DNA of 37,148 bases from JALZKA01 sp963734015. Its GTDB lineage: Bacteria; Actinomycetota; Thermoleophilia; Solirubrobacterales; 70-9. The stretch is taken from NCBI GenBank assembly GCA_963734015.1, contig CAVTFG010000020.1:1-37148 (forward strand), written 5' to 3'. The translations under genes were made by a program, and so were the position numbers. Below, piece after piece: positions 30,205 through 37,148 of this stretch. Numbering within the stretch: position 1 is the stretch's first letter; each line of letters starts with the position of its first letter. Under the pieces are notes generated by a model. It had not been told where the DNA came from. It worked only from the letters and a program-made list of their open reading frames with translations, and ran no database searches.

Positions 30205-31783
30205 CTAGTCCCGGGTGACTTCGTCCTCTTCGAGCGTTCGGACGGGCCCTTGGTACTTGTCCTTGGCCGAGATCAGGTACCAGACCCCGAAGATGAGCGG
30301 GATCACGATCGCGATCGGCGTGTAGTTGACGAGGCTCGTGTCGAAGCCGTCGTTCCAAGGCAGGCCCGCCGGCGTATACGGCAGGTTAAGGCTGAAGACG
30401 ACAAGGATCACGAAGACGATCGCAAGGATGTTGACGAGTCGGTAGCGGCTGCCGAGTGTCCAAGGCCCGGGCACGAACTCGTCCCCCTTACGCAGCCGCA
30501 GATAGACCGGGATGATGTAGGCCAAATAGAGGCCAACCGTGCAAATGCCGGTGAGGGCGAAGAACGCGAACGGGTAGTCGTTCTTGCCGAACAGGGCGGG
30601 GATCGCGATGATCGCTGAGAAGACGGAGACCGCGATCACGGCGTTGAACGGCACTCGGTCGCGGTTGACACGCCGGAAGATGTTCCAGCCCGGCATGCCG
30701 CGGTCGCGCGAGAACGCGTACCAGGTTCGCGAGGCGCTGGTCAGCCCCGCCGCGCCGCAGAACAGCTGCCCGACCGTGGCGATCAGGATCACCAGCTTTG
30801 CGGCCCACGAGTCCAAGGCGCTCTCGAAGATCGAGAAGACCGTCCCGGCGCCATCGTTGACCGCGTTCACGTCGGTGGCCGCGAACAGGAACCCGAGCAG
30901 CACGAACCAACCGATCAGAGCGGAGAAGAAGACCGAGCGCCAGACGCCCTGGGCGGCGCTGATCGCCGCCCCCTTGGTTTCCTCCGCGGTGTGGGCGGAG
31001 GCGTCGTAGCCCGTCTGCGTGTACATCGTCAGCAGGAAGCCGATCGGCAACACCAGGAACCAGTAGCCGAAGTTGCTGGTGGAGCCGTCGTGCAGGCCGG
31101 AGTTGTTGATCCGCTCGCCGAAGACGAAGCTGAAGCTCTGGTGGTCGTCGGGGACCACGGCGAGGATCACGAGGATGACCGCGACGCCGAGCAGGTGCCA
31201 GCCGACCGAGATGTTGTTCATCAACGCCAAGAACCGGTCGGCGAAGACGTTGACCACGGTGTAGAAGATCAGGATGAGGGCGAAGAGGAGCCAGGTCTCG
31301 CCGAGGATGTGCACGGAGTCGCCGAAGTTGATGCCGAAGATGTCGAGGCCGTAGAGGCCGAGCAAGGCGTTGAGGAAGAGGGCGGCGCCGTAGGCCACCG
31401 AAGCGACGATCCCGATCAGCCCGACGATGTTGAACCAGCCGGTCATCCAGCTCCAGCCCTTACCGCCGAGGTCGTGCGCCCACCAGTAGGGCCCGCCCGC
31501 CGTCGGGTACCTCGAGGTCAGCTCCGCCATTGAGAAGGCCACCATGAGCACGAACGCACAGAGCACAGGCCAGCCGATCGAAGCCGCGATCGGGCCGCCG
31601 TTCTGCCACGCGAACGGGAACGCCGTGAACGTCCCCGCGAGTACCGAGATGATCGTGAACGAAATCGCGAAGTTGGTGAACGCACTCCAACCACGGTTGA
31701 GCTCCTGCTTGTAGCCGAGCTCGGCGAGCCTCGCCTCGTCGTCGTGTCGGCGTCGGCGTCGTCCGCGGGTCGGCTGCCTCCAC
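30205..31783 (-). CDS. APC-family amino acid/amine permease, N-terminal frameshift
   Basis: About 525 residues once one base is corrected. The N-terminus is ARLAELGYKQELNRGWSAFT, then 'FAISFTIISVLAGTFTAFPF', and SRYPTAGGPYWWAHDLGG follows. This is the signature of the APC subfamily that carries GABA, choline or amino acids. About 12 membrane spans follow; helix 6 region has TQTGYDASAHTAEETKGA. The start is GTG 31783 with GAGGAGG 6-12 nt upstream, but its frame (MEAADPRTTPTPT) differs from the body. The shift falls in a GACGCC/GACGAC repeat at about 31741-31765. The body is intact, so either a sequencing error or repeat slippage is likely. Confidence 0.85.
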
Positions 31784-32297
31784 TGCTACCTCCTCGTTTG
31801 ATCCATCCTGGTCGGGATGAAATGGTCTAGCCGTCCGACCATTGCTGTGGCGAGACCCTAGTCCGGGAGCCGGATGCGTGTCAAGACTCGCCACGAGGAT
31901 GCCCGTGTGGATCGCTGAGATCGTCGCCTTCGGAGGGCCACCGCCGTGCAGTATTGTGGGGACGACGGTCTCGCCTCATAGAGTCCTATCGGGCGGTGCC
32001 GTCCTATGGATGCAGCGACGACCCGATCTCTCGGGTCGTTGCTGCTCTCGGAGTTCGCGCGTGGGGTTGACGTAGCCAGGCCATCCCGACAGGGCGATCA
32101 ACTTTCCAATGGCCACTCCCTCCGAGGCGTCGATCGCAACCAGGACGTTTGTCGAGGGCGAAAGGGCTCGTGTACCTCTCACGCCGGCACTGGGCCGGGG
32201 GAGCGTTATGGGAGGGGCGCGCTTCTGCGCGTCGCCTGATCGGCCCGCCGCTCGCGGTCGACTCTGTTGAGACGCGGCGCTTTGTCGGAATCACGCG
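31784..32297. other. Gap with a possible universal-stress-protein relic
   Basis: No intact gene. On the minus strand near 32160-32100 a frame reads TNVLVAIDASEGVAIGKLIA, which resembles the first strand of universal stress proteins (NILVAVDGSEG). The continuation is not family-like. It is probably a decayed fragment. Confidence 0.3.
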
Positions 32298-33557
32298 TCA
32301 GCGACGCAACAGCCCCCCTCTCAGGGCCGTCGCCGTGCTCCCGTGAATGAAGATGGAGACGACAACGCACGCGATCGTCGTCCACACCACTACGTGGGTC
32401 TCCCCAACCGACAGAGCGCCCGAGCCCGCAACGATCGCGACATAGAACAGAGCGGCTACTCCGCGAACCCCGAAGAAGGCGAGAAAGACCCGTTCGCGAC
32501 GCGATGCGAGGCCCGGTCCGCTCGTGCCCAGCACGAGCGCGGGACGGATGACGAAGATGAGCAGCGGAGCCAACAGCCATCCGCTCCATCCGGGAACCGA
32601 CAATCCGTCACGCGTGAGCATCGAGCCGAGCAGAAGAAGGACGAGCAGCTCCAGAAGCGTTCCGGCGACCTCAGCCCCGTGGTGGATTCTCGCGTTGATC
32701 TCGTGCTCGAACTCATAGCGGCGAAAGGCGACGCCCGCTACGAACAGTGCGATCAGTCCGTATGAGCCTACGAGCTCCGAAAGTCCGTACACGAAGAGGA
32801 TGATCGCGATCGCAGCGAAGCCGTCGAACTCATGCGCGAACAGCCCGCGCGTCCGAGCCCGGGTTACCAGCCACGCGGCCCCGCCGCCAAGCACAGCCCC
32901 GAGGACGACGGCTACGCCAACCGAGTAGAGGACGTCCGCCCAGATCCATTCCCCTATCCACGACGTGCCGCCCTCAGTCGCGATGAAGAGGCCGACGACA
33001 ACAAACGGAGACGCGAGCCCATCGTTGATCGCGGCCTCCGTGTGGAGGGAGAACCGAGGTTCTCCGACCGGCTCAGACCCCGGCGGCCCGAGCCCAACGT
33101 CCCCGGCCAGGACAGGGTCGGTCGGAGCAAGAACCGCACCGAGGAGCACCGCAGCTCCGAAGGAAAGCCCCATTGCGTAGTAGCCGAACAGAGCGATCAG
33201 CGCCACCGTCAGCGGCATGACGACGAGGATGAGGATCGCAACCGAGATCACCGATCGCTTTCGCACGTGGCGCTCGACCGTGAGTCCTGCGGAGAACACG
33301 GCGACCACCAAGGCGAGTTCCGACAGACGCTCGATCAGCCCGTGATCGCTCAGCGGGTCGACAGGTGGCACCTCCAAGATGGACATCGCAACGGCACCGA
33401 CGGCGCCCAAGAGCACATAGATCAGAGCGGCCGAGAAAGCTCGCTCGCGCTGCTGAGACAGGGCGGCTATCCCGGCGGCCAGCGCCAGACCGAGGCCGAG
33501 GAGTCCGAGGACGTAGAGGTCACCCGCGTGGAATCCCTCACTCAGGGCTAGCGGCAC
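32298..33557 (-). CDS. CPA1-type Na+/H+ (or K+/H+) antiporter
   Basis: 419 residues with about 12-13 membrane spans. Key segments are LSELALVVAVFSAGLTVERH, then 'VLLGAVLAPTDPVLAGDVG' (the discontinuous helix with TDP), EAAINDGLASPFVVVGLF (ND motif with the ion-binding Asp) and 'FFGVRGVAALFYVAIVAG' (Arg-containing helix). These mark a NhaP/CPA1 exchanger swapping protons for Na+ or K+. The preferred start is GTG 33557 (GGGAGG upstream); the frame is open to TTG 33677 but that part is polar and unlike the family. A long leader of about 245 nt starts with a conserved motif. Confidence 0.9.
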   Translation of the reverse strand: MPLALSEGFHAGDLYVLGLLGLGLALAAGIAALSQQRERAFSAALIYVLLGAVGAVAMSILEVPPVDPLSDHGLIERLSELALVVAVFSAGLTVERHVRKRSVISVAILILVVMPLTVALIALFGYYAMGLSFGAAVLLGAVLAPTDPVLAGDVGLGPPGSEPVGEPRFSLHTEAAINDGLASPFVVVGLFIATEGGTSWIGEWIWADVLYSVGVAVVLGAVLGGGAAWLVTRARTRGLFAHEFDGFAAIAIILFVYGLSELVGSYGLIALFVAGVAFRRYEFEHEINARIHHGAEVAGTLLELLVLLLLGSMLTRDGLSVPGWSGWLLAPLLIFVIRPALVLGTSGPGLASRRERVFLAFFGVRGVAALFYVAIVAGSGALSVGETHVVVWTTIACVVVSIFIHGSTATALRGGLLRR

Positions 33558-33751
33558 CGGGGCAGCCTCCCGGGGCCAGTCGAGGGTCGGAGTGCTGAAA
33601 ACGCCGGCCGGTCGGCCGTGTCCTCCATCATCACCAGTCGGACCGCTTCGCAGAGACGACAACGGCTGCCTCGCCAACGTGCGATCGCCACCAGCAGGTC
33701 AAGAACTGGCGCTGACGACGAAACGTTAGGAGCTTGCGGAGCGACGAGGGA

Positions 33752-33803
33752 ACCCTCCGAAGGGTCGACGACGAATGTCGCCGACCAGGCTTCCCGGCAC
33801 TCC
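33752..33803 (-). promoter_or_regulatory. 5'-terminal leader motif upstream of antiporter (copy 1)
   Basis: On the minus strand TAGCAT (33811-33816) is followed after exactly 7 nt by a 25-nt motif: GGAGTGCCGGGAAG then CCTGGTCGGCG (33779-33803). A hairpin ACCCT-TCGG-AGGGT (33752-33765) comes next. The motif would begin at the first nucleotide of the RNA. A near-identical motif at identical spacing precedes the gene at 34480-35016. Confidence 0.55.
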
Positions 33804-33892
33804 AGGAGCCATGCTATCGCGGCATTCGTTCACGCGGAAGGCGAGCTTTCCGCGAACGGTCGGCCCCTGGAATGTTCGCGTCAGAGACGGGC

Positions 33893-34249
33893 TCAGTGGG
33901 CTGCGGCGAAGGGGCGGACCTCGATCGGTCGACCGATGCAGGCAGACGTCTTCGATGCCCACGAAAGCGCTTCGTCGAGATCCTTCGCGTTGACGATGTA
34001 GAACCCACCAAGCTGCTCCTTGGTCTCAGCGAAGGGACCGTCGGTGATCATGGTCTCTCCGAGTTCCACCCGCACGACGCTCGCGGTCTCGGCGTCGGCC
34101 AAGCGGCCAGAGTGGACGAGCGCATCGGCCGCTTTCATCTCGTCCTCGAGATCGCCGATCTTGCGCATGAACTCCTGCATCTGCTCATCGGTCATTGGTT
34201 CTCTCGCCTCACCGTCAACGGTGTGGACAGAGAGCAGGTATTGGACCAT
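33893..34249 (-). CDS. YciI-like (YCII/DGPF domain) protein
   Basis: 118 residues of the YCII fold: MVQYLLSVHTVDGEAREPMT, 'EEMKAADALVHSGRLADAE' and ITDGPFAETKEQLGGFYIVN. It ends ALSWASKTSACIGRPIEVRP. The TDGPFAETKE motif marks the DGPF subgroup often found beside ECF sigma factors, although none is present here. The function is unknown; the related YciI has a His-Asp active-site pair. GAGGAGG lies 5-11 nt upstream of ATG 34249. Confidence 0.92.
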   Translation of the reverse strand: MVQYLLSVHTVDGEAREPMTDEQMQEFMRKIGDLEDEMKAADALVHSGRLADAETASVVRVELGETMITDGPFAETKEQLGGFYIVNAKDLDEALSWASKTSACIGRPIEVRPFAAAH

Positions 34250-34359
34250 GGTTCCTCCTCGCCAGCGCGGGCATCTCCCGCTTCATCTCTAGGACGAATG
34301 GCGTGGATGAAATTCGACAAGCTAGTCGTCAATTCAGCCTTCGAGCCGTGTGCGCCCAG

Positions 34360-34441
34360 GCTCTCGAAGCCGCCGAACTGCCGGAGTCGTCAGACATAGC
34401 GCTTCGGACGAGAAGCGGCTAAGTCGCTCCGCATGGAAAGC
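34360..34441 (+). pseudogene. SnoaL-family 3' module and relic promoter region
   Basis: GCTCTCGAAGCCGCCG at 34360 encodes ALEAAELPE, the family tail, but no body precedes it. From 34400 to 34441 the sequence CGCTTCGGACGAGAAGCGG and then CGCATGGAAAGC matches the region before SnoaL-like gene 6 (35116-35147). It looks like the remains of a lost gene copy. Confidence 0.4.
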
Positions 34442-34479
34442 AATCTCAGGTCTGAGCCCTGCTGCTTGACGCAGGACGG

Positions 34480-35016
34480 TCAGCTGATCGGTGAGACCGA
34501 AGTCGGCGCACGAGGTTCGTCGAACTCCGCGGGGACACGCAGGGCGGCAAGGGCGGCTTGGACTGTGTTTGCCAAGCGTTCAACGCTGTCACGGGTCTCG
34601 GGCTGGAAGTAGAGCGCTCCACCCCCGTCGTACGCGAGCCGGAAAGCAATCGCAACACCCTGCACTCGCGGGTTCTCAAGGGTGGCGACGGCGGTCGCAA
34701 GGGCACGCAGCTCTCGGTGGCAGCTACGAATCGCCTCGCGACTACGTGGCACCTCCACGGTTCCCTGACGCACAGGCCGACTGGCGTCCGTGACGGCTCT
34801 GCTCAGGGCGCAAGCGAGGCGCTGCCGGACCCGCGCCTGTTTGAGGTGATCCGCTCGCAGCTGATGGACAAGCGTGGCCGACGGTCGAATCCCGGCGGCG
34901 AGGTCCGCGTCGAGCGTCGGCGCTCGGACAACGGCAAGAAGCCGAGGGATCAAGAGGACTCGGGCTTGGCGGTATCCGAGTCCGAGTCGCCCTGCCAGCG
35001 CACCGGGAGAAGTCAT
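34480..35016 (-). CDS. Conserved hypothetical protein
   Basis: 178 residues: the N-terminal helix ALAGRLGLGYRQARVLLIPR, a middle DADLAAGIRPSATLVHQLRA, 'RVRQRLACALSRAVTDA', then ELRALATAVATLENPRVQGV and AIAFRLAYDGGGALYFQPET. It ends in a helix ERLANTVQAALAALRV. The 'LA.GI.P..S..L..RA..L' and 'GVA...RL..DG...LY' features recur in many actinobacterial proteins of unknown role. ATG 35016 follows AAAGG. Its leader begins with the same 25-nt motif as the antiporter leader, suggesting shared control. Confidence 0.7.
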   Translation of the reverse strand: MTSPGALAGRLGLGYRQARVLLIPRLLAVVRAPTLDADLAAGIRPSATLVHQLRADHLKQARVRQRLACALSRAVTDASRPVRQGTVEVPRSREAIRSCHRELRALATAVATLENPRVQGVAIAFRLAYDGGGALYFQPETRDSVERLANTVQAALAALRVPAEFDEPRAPTSVSPIS

Positions 35017-35043
35017 CGGGAGCCTTTCGTCGAACGTCAATGA

Positions 35044-35081
35044 CGCCGACCAGACTTCCCGGCACACCTAGAGTGATCTTA
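35044..35081 (-). promoter_or_regulatory. Promoter and 5'-terminal leader motif (copy 2)
   Basis: TAAGAT (35076-35081) is followed after 7 nt by GGTGTGCCGGGAAG then TCTGGTCGGCG (35044-35068). It differs from copy 1 at only two of 25 positions. The RNA would start with the motif, about 28 nt before the ATG. Confidence 0.55.
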
Positions 35082-35170
35082 CCGCTCCCAGCTGAGTCCG
35101 CCAGGGACACACCACCGCTTCGGACGAAATCGCATCGCATGGAAAGCGCACATGATCTCCGGCCCTCGGC

Positions 35171-35176
35171 GATACT
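35171..35176 (+). promoter_or_regulatory. GATACT -10 box of SnoaL-like gene 6
   Basis: GATACT lies 9 nt before ATG 35186, within a 20-nt stretch shared with the promoter at 23558. Confidence 0.6.
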
Positions 35177-35185
35177 GCGCAGGCG

Positions 35186-35588
35186 ATGTCGCAGGAGAAC
35201 GTGGAGCTGCATTATCGTCGCCTTCCACGAAGCCTTTCGAGACTCCGGCGAAGAGGCGATCTTCGAGTTCCTGCACGCCGACATCGATCTGACTCCGATT
35301 AGTGAACTGCTCGATGCCGGGACGTTCCACGGGCACGACGGCGTTCACCGCTTCTTTCAGACGTTGCGCGAAGCGTTCGGCGACTTCACCTGGGAGCCGC
35401 AGGAGTTTCTGGATCAGGGCGACGACGTCCTGGTCGGGACGCGCTTCGTCGCTGAGGGGCGCGGCAGGGGCGCCCCCGTGGAAGCGATGATCTACAACGT
35501 CTGGACCGTCCGGCAGGGGAAGGCAGTCCGAGTACGCGGCTATGGGAGCCGCCCGGAAGCCCTCGAAGCCGCCGGAGTGCGGGAGTAG
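35186..35588 (+). pseudogene. SnoaL-like protein 6, frameshifted
   Basis: It starts MSQENVELHYR and then goes out of frame at about 35217. Removing one base restores AFHEAFRDSGEEAIFEFLHA, then 'DIDLTPISELLDAGTFHGHD', a GRGRGAPVEAMIYNVWTVRQ strand pair and the tail EALEAAGVRE. The body is fully open, so the damage is one extra base next to the conserved 5' module. It is the same kind and place of lesion as in copy 2. Confidence 0.75.
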
Positions 35589-35821
35589 TCCCTCGCTCAT
35601 GTGAGCCCCCGGCCGCTGCTCCCGGCGGGTCTTCTTCGCATGGCACGACCTTCACAGCGGCGAGACATTTGAGCGGGCGAACGGCGACAAGACCACGCCT
35701 AGCCCGGCCCGTTCATACCGAGCTTGTACCGCCGTGTCGGAGACTTCTGGCCGTCAACCGGCACCGAGCCTCGCCTCATCGGGAGGCCAGGCGGGAGGCC
35801 ACGACACCAAGGAGGCCCGAA

Positions 35822-35857
35822 ATGAGGGCCCAAAGAGGGGGAGTACGACATGGGTAA
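35822..35857 (+). CDS. Overlapping upstream ORF (11 codons)
   Basis: AAGGAGG precedes ATG 35822. The frame encodes MRAQRGGVRHG and stops at TAA inside codons 2-3 of the next gene (ATG 35850). The paralogue at 36668 has a matching uORF ending in the same RHG-stop. It is possibly a translational coupling device. Confidence 0.4.
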   Translation: MRAQRGGVRHG

Positions 35858-36548
35858 GCGATTCTCGGTTGTGATCGGCGTCGGTACAGCCGGGCGTGAT
35901 GGCGCTCGGGACGCAGTCGGCGGCGGCGCACGGCGACGGGCAGACGGTCGAGAGCAGGATCACGATCTCGCAGGATGGAGACCGCTTCGTGTACGGGGAG
36001 GTGAAGGCGGGCCAGGTCGCCTGCGTTCGGCGTCGGGAGGTAAGGGTGTACAGCCGAAGGCCCGGCGAGGACAGGAGGTTTGAGGAGACGACGACTACCT
36101 GACCGCGACGGCAACTGGTTTCGGAGGCCCGACGGTCGGCTGGCGCCCGAGGAGGTACTTCGCGGTCGTCACGGAGGAGCAGAAGGACGGCTACCTCTGC
36201 ACGGGGGACAGGTCGCCCGGGGTGACGCTCGGTCGCCGCCCTCCGATCGGCGGCAGGCCGAGGGTCAAGAGCGTGATCACGATCCACGCGAGCAGCAACT
36301 TCCAGTACTTCCACGGGCGGGTGAAGGCGGGCAAGCCCACCTGCAGGAACGATCGGAAGGTGAGGATGTGGTTCCTGGGCCAACGATCTGCGGGGTCCAA
36401 AAAGACCCACACCGACGGCCACGGCAAGTGGGAGTTCCACACCCCCTTCCCGGCGTACTCCGCCATCGTGAAGGTCACCGAGAGCAGAAGGTTGCGGTTG
36501 AGGCACCTCTGCGAAGCGGACCGCGCGCGCGTGCTGAGGGCGAATTAG
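35850..36548 (+). pseudogene. Secreted two-repeat protein, copy 1, frameshifted
   Basis: With two single-base corrections it reads as an exported protein of about 232 residues. The signal peptide is MGKRFSVVIGVGTAG then VMALGTQSAAA, broken by an extra G near 35898. The mature part has two similar units. Unit 1 starts VESRITISQDGDRFVYGEVK with AGQVACVRRREVRVY; unit 2 starts VKSVITIHASSNFQYFHGRV with KAGKPTCRNDRKVRMWF. Each has a Cys near the middle and another near the end (YLCTGDRSP, HLCEADRAR). The second shift is near 36098. Such VKA...C...RKV units occur in secreted proteins of this bacterial group, function unknown. Confidence 0.6.
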
Positions 36549-36597
36549 GCGCTCGGCCCGAGAGGGGAAGGCCGGGCCACGACCAAGGAGGCCCACG

Positions 36598-36675
36598 ATG
36601 AGGGTTGACCAGCTGCAACGGGAGATGGGTAGGCGCACATCGCTAGCCCACGGAAGGGAAGGACGACATGGGTAA
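36598..36675 (+). CDS. Overlapping upstream ORF (25 codons)
   Basis: AAGGAGG precedes ATG 36598. The frame encodes MRVDQLQREMGRRTSLAHGR then EGRHG and stops at TAA overlapping codons 2-3 of the gene at 36668. It is equivalent in position and ending to the uORF at 35822. Confidence 0.4.
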   Translation: MRVDQLQREMGRRTSLAHGREGRHG

Positions 36676-37071
36676 GCGATTCGCGGTTGTGATCGGCGTC
36701 GCCGCGGCTGGCGTGATGGCGCTCGGGGCGCAGACGACGGCGGCGACCCCCGGACGTCGTCAAGTACGACACGAAGCTGAGGATCATCGCTGACAGGGGG
36801 TCCGCCGGGTACCACGGCTGGGTGAAGTCAGAGGTCAGGAAGTGCGAGCGGGGGCGATGGGTGACCCTGTTCAAGCGGCGGCCCGGGGCGATCGCAGGCT
36901 CGGCACCACCGAACCGGCGGGGGCCCGGCTGGTTCGACTCCCGGGACGATTGGGGATTCATCGAGGCCCACGGGGTCCAAGCACCGCGTGTATGCGAAGG
37001 TGAGGCCCAAGGTGCGCGATCGGTTCGTGTGCCGCGCCGACCGCGCCCCGAACACTGGGACTTACCGATGA
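36668..37071 (+). pseudogene. Secreted repeat protein, copy 2, degraded
   Basis: The signal peptide MGKRFAVVIGVAAAGVMALG then AQTTAA is intact and nearly equals copy 1. Three or four single-base shifts then scatter the mature part over frames. Pieces are YDTKLRIIADRGSAGYHGWV, KSEVRKCERGRWVTLFKRRP, 'GWFDSRDDWGFIEAHG', SKHRVYAKVRPKVRDRFVCR and ADRAPNTGTYR before TGA 37071. This is one repeat unit, half of copy 1. Most shifts sit in G or C runs. Confidence 0.55.
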
Positions 37072-37074
37072 GGA

Positions 37075-37148
37075 GCCCTCGAAGCCGCCGGGCTGGGGGA
37101 GTAGGGCGCGGCTGCTTCCGGAGGGTCCCCTCAGATACTGGGGATTAG
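37075..37148 (+). pseudogene. SnoaL-family 3' module and next GATACT box
   Basis: GCCCTCGAAGCCGCCGGG encodes the tail ALEAAGLGE before TAG 37102, with no body in front. GATACT at 37134-37139 is followed by 9 nt to the window edge. That is exactly the spacing to ATG seen in other copies, so another family gene may begin just outside. Confidence 0.45.

Overview
The window looks like chromosome of a high-GC Gram-positive of the class Thermoleophilia (Solirubrobacterales-like). This is an inference from strong G/C use at third codon positions, Shine-Dalgarno sequences mixed with many apparently leaderless starts, several small proteins of the type common in that group, and a family of SnoaL-like proteins starting MSxENVE and ending ALEAAGxxE. 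No rRNA gene is present, so the placement rests on protein style only.

Left part (1-8.3 kb): envelope and surface-glycan region. It holds a possible sulfotransferase tail, a large polytopic membrane protein, tRNA-Val(GAC) followed at once by a GNAT acetyltransferase, an NfeD-like protein, a family 4 glycosyltransferase divergent from a formyltransferase, a DUF3473-type polysaccharide deacetylase, and a secreted polysaccharide lyase with a 23-unit PVPTDP linker. The lyase mRNA begins with a clear class I cyclic-di-GMP (GEMM) aptamer directly in front of its ribosome binding site. The genes together suggest synthesis, modification and c-di-GMP-controlled cleavage of an extracellular polysaccharide.

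Middle (8.3-16.9 kb): a six-gene, fully overlapping minus-strand operon encodes a molybdenum hydroxylase of the xanthine dehydrogenase family (FAD, 2Fe-2S, and a molybdopterin subunit split in two), a cupin and a GntR/FCD regulator. A DHA2 MFS exporter lies upstream. Three tandem SnoaL-like genes (one frameshifted) and a secreted barrel protein follow.

16.9-25.7 kb: an 8.8 kb block of small, mostly lineage-specific genes bounded by two direct repeats that are the 3' half of a tRNA with its terminator. It includes membrane miniproteins, a truncated DUF2294 gene coupled to a STAS protein, an EEP-type phosphatase/nuclease, basic nucleoid-like proteins, an HD phosphohydrolase, zinc-ribbon proteins and two more SnoaL-like genes.

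25.7-30.2 kb: remains of an integrative element: a tyrosine integrase broken by about five single-base indels next to the tRNA-Cys fragment, then an SSB, an HTH protein, an HNH endonuclease and an unknown, all on the minus strand. The right end of the element was not found.

30.2-37.1 kb: APC permease (N-terminal frameshift), CPA1-type Na+/H+ antiporter, YciI-like protein, a conserved unknown protein, a frameshifted SnoaL-like gene, and two damaged paralogues of a secreted repeat protein with overlapping upstream ORFs. The antiporter and the unknown protein share a 25-nt motif that starts exactly 7 nt after a -10 box, suggesting a 5'-terminal RNA element. Single-base indels are frequent from about 25 kb onward and rare before, so either the right part is decaying or its sequence quality is lower.
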